From: Streptomyces griseosporeus
GTDB lineage: Bacteria; Actinomycetota; Actinomycetes; Streptomycetales; Streptomycetaceae
Reading direction: 5' to 3'
Assembly: GCF_014656055.1 (NCBI RefSeq)
Contig: NZ_BNBR01000001.1
Coordinates: forward strand, 1,982,117 to 2,046,116
Length of the DNA: 64,000 nt
This document shows, piece by piece, positions 8,258 to 15,708 of this stretch. Numbering within the stretch: position 1 is the stretch's first letter; each line of letters opens with the position of its first letter. A model generated the notes under the pieces. That model was given only the letters and a program-made list of their open reading frames with translations. It had not been told where the DNA came from and searched no databases. The position numbers and the translations under genes were made by a program.

Positions 8258-8299
8258 GGGTTCACGTCCTTGTGAGGGTGCGAGGGAGGTCAGGAGGGG

Positions 8300-9166
8300 T
8301 CAGCTGTCGGAGCCGGACGGCTTCCAGCGGAAGATGCGGCGCTCGGCGAAGGTCAGCAGGCCTTCGGCGACGAGTGCGACGACGGCGAGGATGACCATCG
8401 CGGCATACACGCCGGCCGCGTTGAAGGTGCCCTGGGACTGGGCGACGAGCAGGCCGATGCCCTTGGTGGCGCCGATGTACTCGCCGACGATGGCGCCGAT
8501 GAGGGCGAAGCCGAAGCTCACGTGGAGGCTGGTGAAGATCCAGGAGGTTGCCGACGGGATGACCACCTGGAGGGTCACCCTGCGGTCGCTCGCGCCGAGG
8601 ATCCGCGCGTTGGCGACGAGGTTGCGGTCGACCTCGCGGGCGCCCTGGAAGGCGTTGAAGAACACCGGAAAGAAAACCAGGACGACGGCGGAGGCGACCT
8701 TCGAGGCGGGGCCGAGTCCGAACCAGATCACGAAGATCGGGGCGAGGACGATCCTCGGGATCGAGTTGAGCACCTTGATGTAGGGACCGAGGATGTCGGC
8801 GAGGAAGGTGATCCTGCCCAGCGCGATGCCGAGGACCACGCCGGCCAGGACGCCGACGAGCCAGCCGAGCAGGGCCTCGTAGAGCGTGAACCAGATCTGC
8901 TCGCCGAGACTGCCGAGCGCGGTCCCGTGGGTCACCCAGGTGGCGATCTGGTCCCAGATCTTCGAGGGCATCGAGAAGTTGAACGGATCGATGGTCTGGG
9001 TGCGGGCCAGCAACTCCCACAGGCCGAGTACGGCGACCAGGAGGAGCACGCGAGCGGCGGTGACGACCGCCTTGCGTCTGCGGGCGGCACGCGCGCGTGA
9101 GTGCGCGCGGTCCGCCGGTGTCTTCGCCGTGTCCACGACGGGTGTGCTGAGCAGCTCAGGCGACAT
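8300..9166 (-). CDS. ABC importer permease (SsuC/TauC family)
   Basis: 288 aa from the ATG at 9166. A GTG at 9175 is also possible. About six membrane helices are visible. The conserved cytoplasmic coupling loop (RVTLQVVIPSATSWIFTSLHV) is typical of the BPD_transp_1 family. The start overlaps the ATPase gene by 11 bp, so the two are translationally coupled. It forms the membrane channel for the NMT1-type importer with the ATPase and the lipoprotein. Confidence 0.9.
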   Translation of the reverse strand: MSPELLSTPVVDTAKTPADRAHSRARAARRRKAVVTAARVLLLVAVLGLWELLARTQTIDPFNFSMPSKIWDQIATWVTHGTALGSLGEQIWFTLYEALLGWLVGVLAGVVLGIALGRITFLADILGPYIKVLNSIPRIVLAPIFVIWFGLGPASKVASAVVLVFFPVFFNAFQGAREVDRNLVANARILGASDRRVTLQVVIPSATSWIFTSLHVSFGFALIGAIVGEYIGATKGIGLLVAQSQGTFNAAGVYAAMVILAVVALVAEGLLTFAERRIFRWKPSGSDS

Positions 9167-9971
9167 GGGCGGCACCCCTCTCGCGGGTGATGCGGACCTC
9201 TTCGCCGAGGGACTCCCAGATCTCGCGGTAGATCTCGATGAACCGCGGCTCCAGGCGCACCGACTCGACCTTGCGGGGACGGGGCAGGTCGATGTCGAAG
9301 ACGTGCTTGACCGTGGCGGGTCCGGCCGTCATGACGACGACCTTGTCGGCCAGGGCGATGGACTCCTCCAGGTCGTGGGTGACGAAGACGACCGAGGCGC
9401 CGGTGCCTTCCCACAGCTCCAGCAGTTCGTCGGACATCAGGGCCCGGGTCTGCACGTCGAGCGCGGAGAACGGCTCGTCCATGAGCAGGATCTGGGGGTC
9501 GTTGACGAAGGTCGCGGCGAGGGCGACGCGCTTGCGCTGGCCGCCGGAGAGCTGGTGCGGGTAGCGGTCCTCGAAGGCGGCGAGGCCGACGCGGGCCAGC
9601 CACTCGCGGGCCTTCCGCTTCGCCTCGGCCTTGGGGACGCCGCGGAACCGGGGGCCGGCCATGACGTTGGACAGGACCGTGCGCCAGGGGAAGGTGGCGT
9701 CCTGCTGGAAGACGAAGCCGACCTTGTCGCCGACGCCGCGCACCGGTTCCCCGGCGACCAGCACCTCGCCCTGGGTGGGCTCCTCCAGCCCGCTGACCAG
9801 CGTCAGCGTGGTCGACTTGCCGCAGCCGGTGGGGCCGACGACCGCGACGAACTCACCGCGCCCGATCGTGAGGTCCAGTTCCCGGACGGCCGTGTGCAGG
9901 CCGCCGGACGGGGTCCGGAACGTTTTGCTCGCGCCCCGCAGCTCGATGGCGGGGCTGGTGTCTGCGCTCAT
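9156..9971 (-). CDS. ABC importer ATP-binding protein (SsuB/TauB family)
   Basis: 271 aa from the ATG at 9971 (MSADTSPAIEL). Upstream in-frame codons read as untranslated leader. It has Walker A GPTGCGKS, Q-loop VFQQDATFPW, signature LSGGQRKRVALA, Walker B ILLMDEPFSALD and the H-loop VFVTHDLEE, all intact. It energises the adjacent permease and is the first gene of the operon. The promoter must lie in the 163 bp shared with the divergent orphan response regulator. Confidence 0.93.
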   Translation of the reverse strand: MSADTSPAIELRGASKTFRTPSGGLHTAVRELDLTIGRGEFVAVVGPTGCGKSTTLTLVSGLEEPTQGEVLVAGEPVRGVGDKVGFVFQQDATFPWRTVLSNVMAGPRFRGVPKAEAKRKAREWLARVGLAAFEDRYPHQLSGGQRKRVALAATFVNDPQILLMDEPFSALDVQTRALMSDELLELWEGTGASVVFVTHDLEESIALADKVVVMTAGPATVKHVFDIDLPRPRKVESVRLEPRFIEIYREIWESLGEEVRITRERGAAHVA

Positions 9972-10031
9972 GGGGCGGGACCGTAGATGTGGCCCGTGCC
10001 ACAGCAGCAGTCTTGTGAGCACATGCGCTTC

Positions 10032-10079
10032 TTTTGCTTGCAACGGCCTGTTGTGCTCGTTTTGCTCGCGCTACAACAG
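10032..10079. promoter_or_regulatory. candidate response-regulator operator between importer operon and orphan regulator
   Basis: The divergent intergenic region holds an inverted repeat CTGTTGT (10048-10054) / ACAACAG (10073-10079), and an interleaved direct repeat TTTTGCTTGC (10032-10041) and TTTTGCTCGC (10060-10069). The half-site centres lie 25 bp apart. Nothing similar is seen before the CitA-type kinase gene. Confidence 0.45.
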
Positions 10080-10134
10080 CGGAGCCGAAACACGGGCGTA
10101 GCCGGCCCGGCTGGCCTTGAGGGAAAGAGGCCCG

Positions 10135-10827
10135 ATGATTGACGTCCTGGTCGTGGACGACGACTTCCGTGTCGCCGAGATCAACGCCAAGTACGTGGGA
10201 AAGGTTCCCGGTTTCCGGGTGGCCGCCCGCGCGCACAGCGCCGCCCAGGCGCTGGCGGCCGTCGAGCGCGGCGGCATCGACCTGGTGCTGCTCGACCACT
10301 ACCTGCCCGACGGGACAGGCCTGCAGCTGGTCCACCGGATGCGGGAGCAGGGGCACGGCACCGACGTCATCATGATCACGGCGGCCGGCGATGTCACCAC
10401 CGTCCAGACCGCGATGCGGCTGGGCGCCCTGCACTACCTGGTGAAACCGTTCACCTTCGCCGCCCTGCGGGTCCGCCTCGACTCCTATGCCGCCTTGCGC
10501 CGCACGGTGGACCGAGTCGGCGGCCGGGGAGTCGCCGGTCAGGAACAGGTGGACCGGATCTTCGGCGCCCTGCGGACCGCGCCTGCGCCGTCCTCGCCCG
10601 GGCTGCCGAGCGGTCACTCGGAGCCGACGACCGATCTGATCTGCTCGGTGCTGCACCGCGCGGACCATCCGCTCTCCGCCCACGAGGTGGCCGCCGAGAC
10701 GGGCCTGAGCCGCTCCACCGCCCAGCGCTACCTGCGCCACCTGGAACAGGCGGGCCGCCTCAGCCTGTTCCTGAAGTACGGCGACACGGGCCGCCCGGAA
10801 CACCGGTACGCGTGGGTGGCGCCCTAG
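10135..10827 (+). CDS. orphan CitB/DcuR-type response regulator
   Basis: 230 aa, ATG after GGAAAGAGG. The receiver domain begins MIDVLVVDDDFRVAEIN, with phospho-acceptor Asp in LVLLDHYLPDGTG and Lys in YLVKPF. The C-terminal HTH is LSAHEVAAETGLSRSTAQRYL. It is co-linear with the regulator at 6488-7168, even in the C-terminal motif KYGD.GRPEHRYAW. No kinase gene adjoins it, so it may be phosphorylated by the CitA-type kinase nearby. Its divergent position before the ABC importer operon suggests that operon as a target. Confidence 0.9.
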   Translation: MIDVLVVDDDFRVAEINAKYVGKVPGFRVAARAHSAAQALAAVERGGIDLVLLDHYLPDGTGLQLVHRMREQGHGTDVIMITAAGDVTTVQTAMRLGALHYLVKPFTFAALRVRLDSYAALRRTVDRVGGRGVAGQEQVDRIFGALRTAPAPSSPGLPSGHSEPTTDLICSVLHRADHPLSAHEVAAETGLSRSTAQRYLRHLEQAGRLSLFLKYGDTGRPEHRYAWVAP

Positions 10828-10906
10828 CTCTCGGCAGGCGCGGCCCACGGACCGGCGTGACCGGCGAGCCCCCCCCGACCGGCGTACGTCCGTGCGGGCG
10901 CCCTTC

Positions 10907-12499
10907 CTACACCGCCCCCGCTCCCGTCAGCGAGCGCACCTCGGTCTCCGCGTGCTTGGCCTCGTCGGGTTCCTCGGCGGAGGTGACGGTGCCGAGCCAG
11001 CCGGCGAGGAAGCCGAGCGGGATGGAGACCAGGCCGGGGTTCTGCAACGGGAAGTACTGGAAGTCGACGCCCGGAAACAGCGATTCGGGGCTGCCCGACA
11101 CCACCGGTGAAAGGGCGACGAGGGCCAGCGCGGGCACCAGCCCCCCGTACACGGCCCACACCGCGCCGCGCGTGGTGAAGCCGCGCCAGAACAGCGAGTA
11201 GAGCAGCACCGGCAGGTTGGCCGAGGCCGCGACGGCGAAGGCCAGGCCCACGAGGAAGGCGACGTTGAGGTCGCGGGCGAGCAGGCCGAGGGCGATCGCG
11301 GCGACGCCGATCCCGACCGCCGCGGTCCGCGCCACGGTGACCTCGCTGCGCGGGGTGCCGCGCCGGCGCCGCAAGGAGGCGTACAGGTCGTGCGCCACGG
11401 AGGCCGAGGAGGCGAGGGTGATGCCGGCGACCACCGCGAGGATCGTGGCGAAGGCGACCGCGGCGACCACCGCGAACAGCACCGTCCCTCCGGTGGAGTC
11501 CGCGCCGCCGCCCAGGTCGAGCGCCAGCAGCGGAACCGCCGTGTTCCCGGCCGCGTTGGACCCCCGGACCGCGTCGGGTCCGACGATCGCCGCGGCACCG
11601 AAGCCGAGGACGATCGTCATCAGGTAGAAGCCGCCGATCAGGCCGATCGACCAGACCACCGAGCGGCGGGCGGCCCGCGCCGTGGGCACGGTGTAGAAGC
11701 GGGACAGGATGTGCGGCAGCCCGGCCGTGCCCAGCACGAGGGCGAGCCCCAGGCTCATGAAGTCGAAGCGGGCCGTCCAGTCGCCGCCGTACTTCAGCCC
11801 GGGTGCCAGGAACGCGGCGCCGTGTCCGCTGCGGTCGGCCGCCGTCAGCAGCAGCCGGTCGAAGTCGCCGTGGAAGCGGACCAGGACGAGGACGGTCAGC
11901 GCGACCGTGCCGCCGAGCAGCAGGACCGCCTTGACGATCTGGATCCAGGTGGTCGCTCGCATCCCTCCCAACGACACATAGACGATCATGAGCGCGCCCA
12001 CGCCGATGACGGTCCAGGCCTGTGCCGCCTCGCTCGTGCGCCCGAGGAGCAGGGCGACCAGGCTGCCGGCGCCCACCATCTGCGCCACCAGATAGAGAAC
12101 GGACACGGTGACCGAGGAAGTTCCCGCCGCGATCCGCACCGGCCGCTCCCGCATCCGGGCCGCGACCACGTCGGCGAGCGTGAACCTCCCGCAGTTGCGC
12201 ACGAGTTCCGCGACGAGGAACAGCACTACGAGCCAGGCCACCAGGAAGCCCACCGAGTACAGCAGGCCGTCGTAGCCGAAGAGTGCGATGAGCCCGGAGA
12301 TACCGAGGAAGGAGGCGGCCGACATGTAGTCGCCCGCGATGGCAAAACCATTTTCCAGGGGCGAGAAGAGCCGCCCGCCCGCGTAGAACTCCTCCGCCGA
12401 CCCGTGCCGGTTGCGGCTCACCCAGGTGGTGATGCCGAGGGTGACGGCGACGAAGGCGCTGAACAGCAGCAGCGCCAGTGACTGGTGGTTTCCGGTCAC
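10907..12499 (-). CDS. sodium:solute symporter (ActP/MctC-like monocarboxylate symporter)
   Basis: 530 aa. The GTG start at 12499 overlaps the stop of the DUF485 gene (GTGA). About 13 membrane helices are visible, with SSS-family segments such as ENGFAIAGDYMSAASFLGISG and GTAGLPHILSRFYTVP. These match cation/acetate symporters such as ActP, so acetate, pyruvate or propionate are likely substrates. The coupled DUF485 partner is the usual companion (YjcH-ActP arrangement). It may be co-transcribed with the two-component system upstream. Confidence 0.9.
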   Translation of the reverse strand: MTGNHQSLALLLFSAFVAVTLGITTWVSRNRHGSAEEFYAGGRLFSPLENGFAIAGDYMSAASFLGISGLIALFGYDGLLYSVGFLVAWLVVLFLVAELVRNCGRFTLADVVAARMRERPVRIAAGTSSVTVSVLYLVAQMVGAGSLVALLLGRTSEAAQAWTVIGVGALMIVYVSLGGMRATTWIQIVKAVLLLGGTVALTVLVLVRFHGDFDRLLLTAADRSGHGAAFLAPGLKYGGDWTARFDFMSLGLALVLGTAGLPHILSRFYTVPTARAARRSVVWSIGLIGGFYLMTIVLGFGAAAIVGPDAVRGSNAAGNTAVPLLALDLGGGADSTGGTVLFAVVAAVAFATILAVVAGITLASSASVAHDLYASLRRRRGTPRSEVTVARTAAVGIGVAAIALGLLARDLNVAFLVGLAFAVAASANLPVLLYSLFWRGFTTRGAVWAVYGGLVPALALVALSPVVSGSPESLFPGVDFQYFPLQNPGLVSIPLGFLAGWLGTVTSAEEPDEAKHAETEVRSLTGAGAV

Positions 12500-13041
12500 G
12501 AGGCACCGCCCCGGGCGCCGCGGGTCAGCTCCTGGGTGTCCCAGCGCAGTTCGAGCGCGGCCCGGTCCCGGCGCAGCCGTGCGTGCCGGGCGTAGGCCCA
12601 GGTCAGCAGGAAGGTGCTGAGGAACTGCCCGAGCCCGGCGAGCATGGCCACGTTCACCGCGCCCACCACGGGGTGGGCCATGAGGCCGGGGGCGGTGGTC
12701 GCGGCCACCACGTACCCGACGTACCAGGCGAAGAATCCGGTGACGGCCGGGACGACGAACCGCCGGTACCGGCTGCGCACCTCCTGGAAGGCCTGACTGC
12801 GCTGCACCTGGAGGTAGACGTCGGCCGCGGCCACCTTCTCGGGCGCCGGACGCGCGGGCGGCACGGCGCCGGCCGGACCTCCCCCGGGAGACTCGCCCCA
12901 TCCCGAGGCGAGGGCGTCGTACCAGGGGTCGTCGTATCCCGCGCCGTCGGGCGCACCGAGGGCGGACGGGGTGGGGGGTTCCTGGCTGCCGGCGGGGCTC
13001 TCGGGGCCGCCCCCGCGCGGACGACCGTTGCTTGACTGCAT
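12496..13041 (-). CDS. DUF485 membrane protein, symporter partner
   Basis: 181 aa from the ATG at 13041. Residues 1-75 are a disordered Gly/Pro/Ser-rich extension, much longer than the roughly 100-residue enterobacterial YjcH. The DUF485 core follows (EVRSRYRRFVVPAVTGFFAWY), with two membrane helices and a basic C-terminus. Its 4-bp overlap with the symporter gene implies coupled expression. The role of DUF485 proteins is unproven; they are thought to assist or modulate the symporter. Confidence 0.82.
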   Translation of the reverse strand: MQSSNGRPRGGGPESPAGSQEPPTPSALGAPDGAGYDDPWYDALASGWGESPGGGPAGAVPPARPAPEKVAAADVYLQVQRSQAFQEVRSRYRRFVVPAVTGFFAWYVGYVVAATTAPGLMAHPVVGAVNVAMLAGLGQFLSTFLLTWAYARHARLRRDRAALELRWDTQELTRGARGGAS

Positions 13042-13109
13042 GCCCAAGGATGGACAGAACGGGAAGATCCCTGCTCTTCTTCCCCTGTCGCTTCACCCCA
13101 TCAGGTGAC

Positions 13110-13793
13110 TCAGCGCACCGGCGGCCGTGCCAGCCCCTTCGCATAGGCGTAACGCACCGCCTGCGCGCGGTCCTTGAGGCCGGCCTTGGCGAAGAGATTG
13201 TTGATGTGCGTCTTCACCGTGGCGACGGAGACGTGCAGGCGGCGGGCGATCTCCGCGTTGCTCAGCCCCTCGGCGATGAGCACCAGCACCTCCTGCTCCC
13301 GCGCGGTGAGGCCGTCCGGCGGCTCGTCGGGCGCGGCCCTGGGCGGCTCGGACTCCGACAGCCGCTCCAGCAGCCGTCGCTGGATGCCCGGGGAGAGCCC
13401 GGCGTCGCCGGACAGCACGCTGGTGACGGCCCGCGCGATCTCGTCGCCGCCGGCGTCCTTGGTGAGGTACCCGCGGGCACCCGCGCGCAGCGCCGCGAAC
13501 AGCGAGTCGTCGTCGGCGAAGGTGGTCAGGACGACGACCTGTGTGCCGGGGTACTCGGCACGGATCCGCCGGGTGGCCTCGACGCCGTCGCAGCGGGGCA
13601 TGCGCAGGTCCATCAGCACCACGTCGGGGGCGAGTTCGGCGACGAGCTTCACCGCCTCGTCGCCGTCGCCGGCCGCGCCGACGACCTCGATGCCCGGCAG
13701 CAGCCCGAGCAGCATCACGATGCCCTCCCGGACGACGGTCTGGTCGTCCGCGACCACGACACGCGCGGTCCGTGTCTGCTCGTCCTCGCTCAT
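13110..13793 (-). CDS. NarL/LuxR-family response regulator
   Basis: 227 aa. The receiver has VVADDQ, phospho-acceptor Asp in VVLMDLRMPRCDG and Lys in GYLTKD. The LuxR HTH at the C-terminus is LTAREQEVLVLIAEGLSNAEIARRL followed by VKTHINNLFAKAGL. It starts in a 4-bp overlap with the kinase gene. 68 bp separate its stop from the DUF485-symporter pair on the same strand, so that pair may be both co-transcribed with and controlled by this system. Confidence 0.93.
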   Translation of the reverse strand: MSEDEQTRTARVVVADDQTVVREGIVMLLGLLPGIEVVGAAGDGDEAVKLVAELAPDVVLMDLRMPRCDGVEATRRIRAEYPGTQVVVLTTFADDDSLFAALRAGARGYLTKDAGGDEIARAVTSVLSGDAGLSPGIQRRLLERLSESEPPRAAPDEPPDGLTAREQEVLVLIAEGLSNAEIARRLHVSVATVKTHINNLFAKAGLKDRAQAVRYAYAKGLARPPVR

Positions 13794-14950
13794 CCCGGAA
13801 CCTTCAGCGTCACCACGAACCCCTTCTCGCCCGGCCCCGCCTCCAGCGAACCGCCGAGCAGTTCGGCGCGTTCCCGCATCCCCAGCAGACCGTACCCGCT
13901 GCCGGCGTGGGCGAGTTCGCCCGGCGTCCCGCCCGAGTCCCGTACCTGGAGGGCCACTTCGTGGGCACCGTAGTCCAGCCGGATCTGCACCTTGGCGCCC
14001 CGCGCGTGCTTGCCGACGTTGGTCAGGGCCTCCTGGGCGACCCTGCGCACGGCCTGGGACGCCTCGGCCGGCAGGGCGCGGCGTTCACCGGTGACGGTGA
14101 CCTCCGCGCCGTCGGTCCGGCTGACGAGGTCCCGGAGGAAGTCCTCCACCGGGGTCAGCTCCCCGCGCAGCGCGGAGATGGCCTGGCGGGTCTCGGCGAG
14201 GCCGTCGCGGGCCATGCCCCGGGCCGCGACCACTCGCTCCAGGATCTGCTCGCGGTCCGCGTCGCGCTCGATGAGCAGCCGGGCCGCCTCCAGGTGCACC
14301 AGCTGGGCGGAGAGGCTGTGGGCGAGGACGTCGTGGATCTCCCGGGCGATGCGCGCCCGCTCGGCGAGGGCGGCCGACTCCGCCTCGGCGGCCCGCGCGG
14401 CCCGCTCCTGGGCGAGCAGCCGCTGGGCGTTGCCGCGGGCCTCGGCGTCCAGGCGCAGCGCGTAGCCGCCGAGGGCGAGGCCGAGCGTGGTGGCGACGGT
14501 GGTCAGCCAGGGGTCGTCGTTGACGGTGGCGTACGCCTGGAAGGAGACCCAGGTGACGGGCAGGGCGGCCGCCAGCGGCAGGCGCTCCAGCGCGCCGACG
14601 CCGCAGGCGCACCAGATGACCAGGGCAGGTACGCGGAATCCGGCGAGGTGGGCGGCGACCGCGACGGCCACCAGGGCGAGGGCCAGGACCAGAGAGGGCA
14701 CGAGCCGGTGGGCGAGGGTGGTGCGGAAGAACCCCCAGGCGGCGAGGGTGGTGACGGTCACCACCGTCGCGCCCGCGGCTGCGGCGCTCCAGCCGTGGAC
14801 CTGGCCGCTGGTGGCGGCGGTCCACAGCAGCGCGCCGAGCGCCACGAGCCGTACCGCCCAGGCGAGCAGGCGGCGCGGCCGTGAGATTCCGTCCCGCCCC
14901 AGGGCCTCGCGGGAGGGCCAGCGCGTCCAGGCGTTCTCCGTCCCTGTCAC
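13790..14950 (-). CDS. NarX/DesK-type sensor histidine kinase (HisKA_3)
   Basis: 386 aa. The N-terminal 165 residues form several membrane helices with little extracytoplasmic sequence, so it probably senses a membrane or intramembrane cue. The dimerisation/phospho-acceptor motif is ERARIAREIHDVLAHSLS, followed by a HATPase_c domain (EALTNVGKHA, GYGLLGMRERAELLGG). The G1 box is DSGGTPG, slightly divergent from DNGxGxP. It overlaps both the membrane-protein gene before it and the regulator after it by 4 bp. Confidence 0.92.
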   Translation of the reverse strand: MTGTENAWTRWPSREALGRDGISRPRRLLAWAVRLVALGALLWTAATSGQVHGWSAAAAGATVVTVTTLAAWGFFRTTLAHRLVPSLVLALALVAVAVAAHLAGFRVPALVIWCACGVGALERLPLAAALPVTWVSFQAYATVNDDPWLTTVATTLGLALGGYALRLDAEARGNAQRLLAQERAARAAEAESAALAERARIAREIHDVLAHSLSAQLVHLEAARLLIERDADREQILERVVAARGMARDGLAETRQAISALRGELTPVEDFLRDLVSRTDGAEVTVTGERRALPAEASQAVRRVAQEALTNVGKHARGAKVQIRLDYGAHEVALQVRDSGGTPGELAHAGSGYGLLGMRERAELLGGSLEAGPGEKGFVVTLKVPG

Positions 14951-15501
14951 ACCCGCTCCTTCCTCGCCGGCCGGGTGGCGGCGTCCGCTGCCCCCGCCCA
15001 GCCCGCGGTGCGGTCACCGTACGCGGTCGCCGGCCCGGCCGCCCCGGACACGGTGCCGGCTCGCAGCACGAGGATCCCGGAGCGGACAAGCAGGGTCAGC
15101 GCGAGGGCGAGCAGGAGTGCGGAGCTGTCCTGGTGGATACCGAGGGCCGTGCCGAGCCCGAACAGGCTCAGCCGGAGGGCGATGCCGCCGGCCCACACGG
15201 CCGCACCGGCGCGGGTGGTTCTGCTCCACACCGCTCCGTCGGCCTCCACCCATATGCGGGTGGTCCAGGCCCAGCCGGCGCCGGTGGCGACGGCGATCAG
15301 CAGTTCCGCGGCGAGGAGGGAGGCGCTCGCGGCCCGGTGCTGGGCGTCGAGTATCCCGGGCGAGCGCACGGCCATGACCGTGAGGATCGCGGGCATCAGC
15401 CACCAGCGGCGGTCGTCGTCGATGCGGCGGGCGGCGAACTGGCGGGTGATGACGAGCGCGGCGACGGCGACGATCACCAGCGCGTTGACGAGCCCGGGCA
15501 T
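14947..15501 (-). CDS. CcdC/DUF1453-like integral membrane protein
   Basis: 184 aa with about five predicted membrane helices. The first begins at residue 1 (PGLVNALVIVAVAALVITR), and RRIDDDRRWWLMPAIL follows. The pattern resembles the DUF1453/CcdC group often encoded next to actinobacterial NarL-type kinases. It is the first gene of the kinase-regulator operon, overlapping the kinase by 4 bp. It may modulate signal perception. There is no direct evidence for a biochemical role. Confidence 0.7.
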   Translation of the reverse strand: MPGLVNALVIVAVAALVITRQFAARRIDDDRRWWLMPAILTVMAVRSPGILDAQHRAASASLLAAELLIAVATGAGWAWTTRIWVEADGAVWSRTTRAGAAVWAGGIALRLSLFGLGTALGIHQDSSALLLALALTLLVRSGILVLRAGTVSGAAGPATAYGDRTAGWAGAADAATRPARKERV

Positions 15502-15613
15502 CGGGACCTCCGTGAGCGGCGGGAGCCGGCGGCGAGCGCTGCCGACGCCTTCGACGGTACGGAAACGCCCTGGTCACGGGATCGGAGCAGGGGTGGAGCC
15601 CGGGTGGATTCAT

Positions 15614-15657
15614 GGCCCGGGGCCGCCTCCACCCTGAGGTGGAGACGGCCCCGGGCC
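15614..15657 (-). terminator. rho-independent-like terminator after parE
   Basis: The left arm (15614-15633, GGCCCGGGGCCG then CTCCACC) pairs with the right arm (15638-15657, GGTGGAG then CGGCCCCGGGCC) around a CTGA loop, with a single mismatch. It lies just downstream of the parE stop. It has no U-tract, as is common in Streptomyces. Confidence 0.8.
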
Positions 15658-15708
15658 GTCGTCAGGGGCCCGGCCGGTGACCGGGCCTAGGAGGTGTCCC
15701 CCTGGCGC

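Noticed and set aside
12478..13035. Open frame opposite the DUF485 gene
   Set aside because: It mirrors the DUF485 gene and its Pro-rich head, and its composition is not protein-like.
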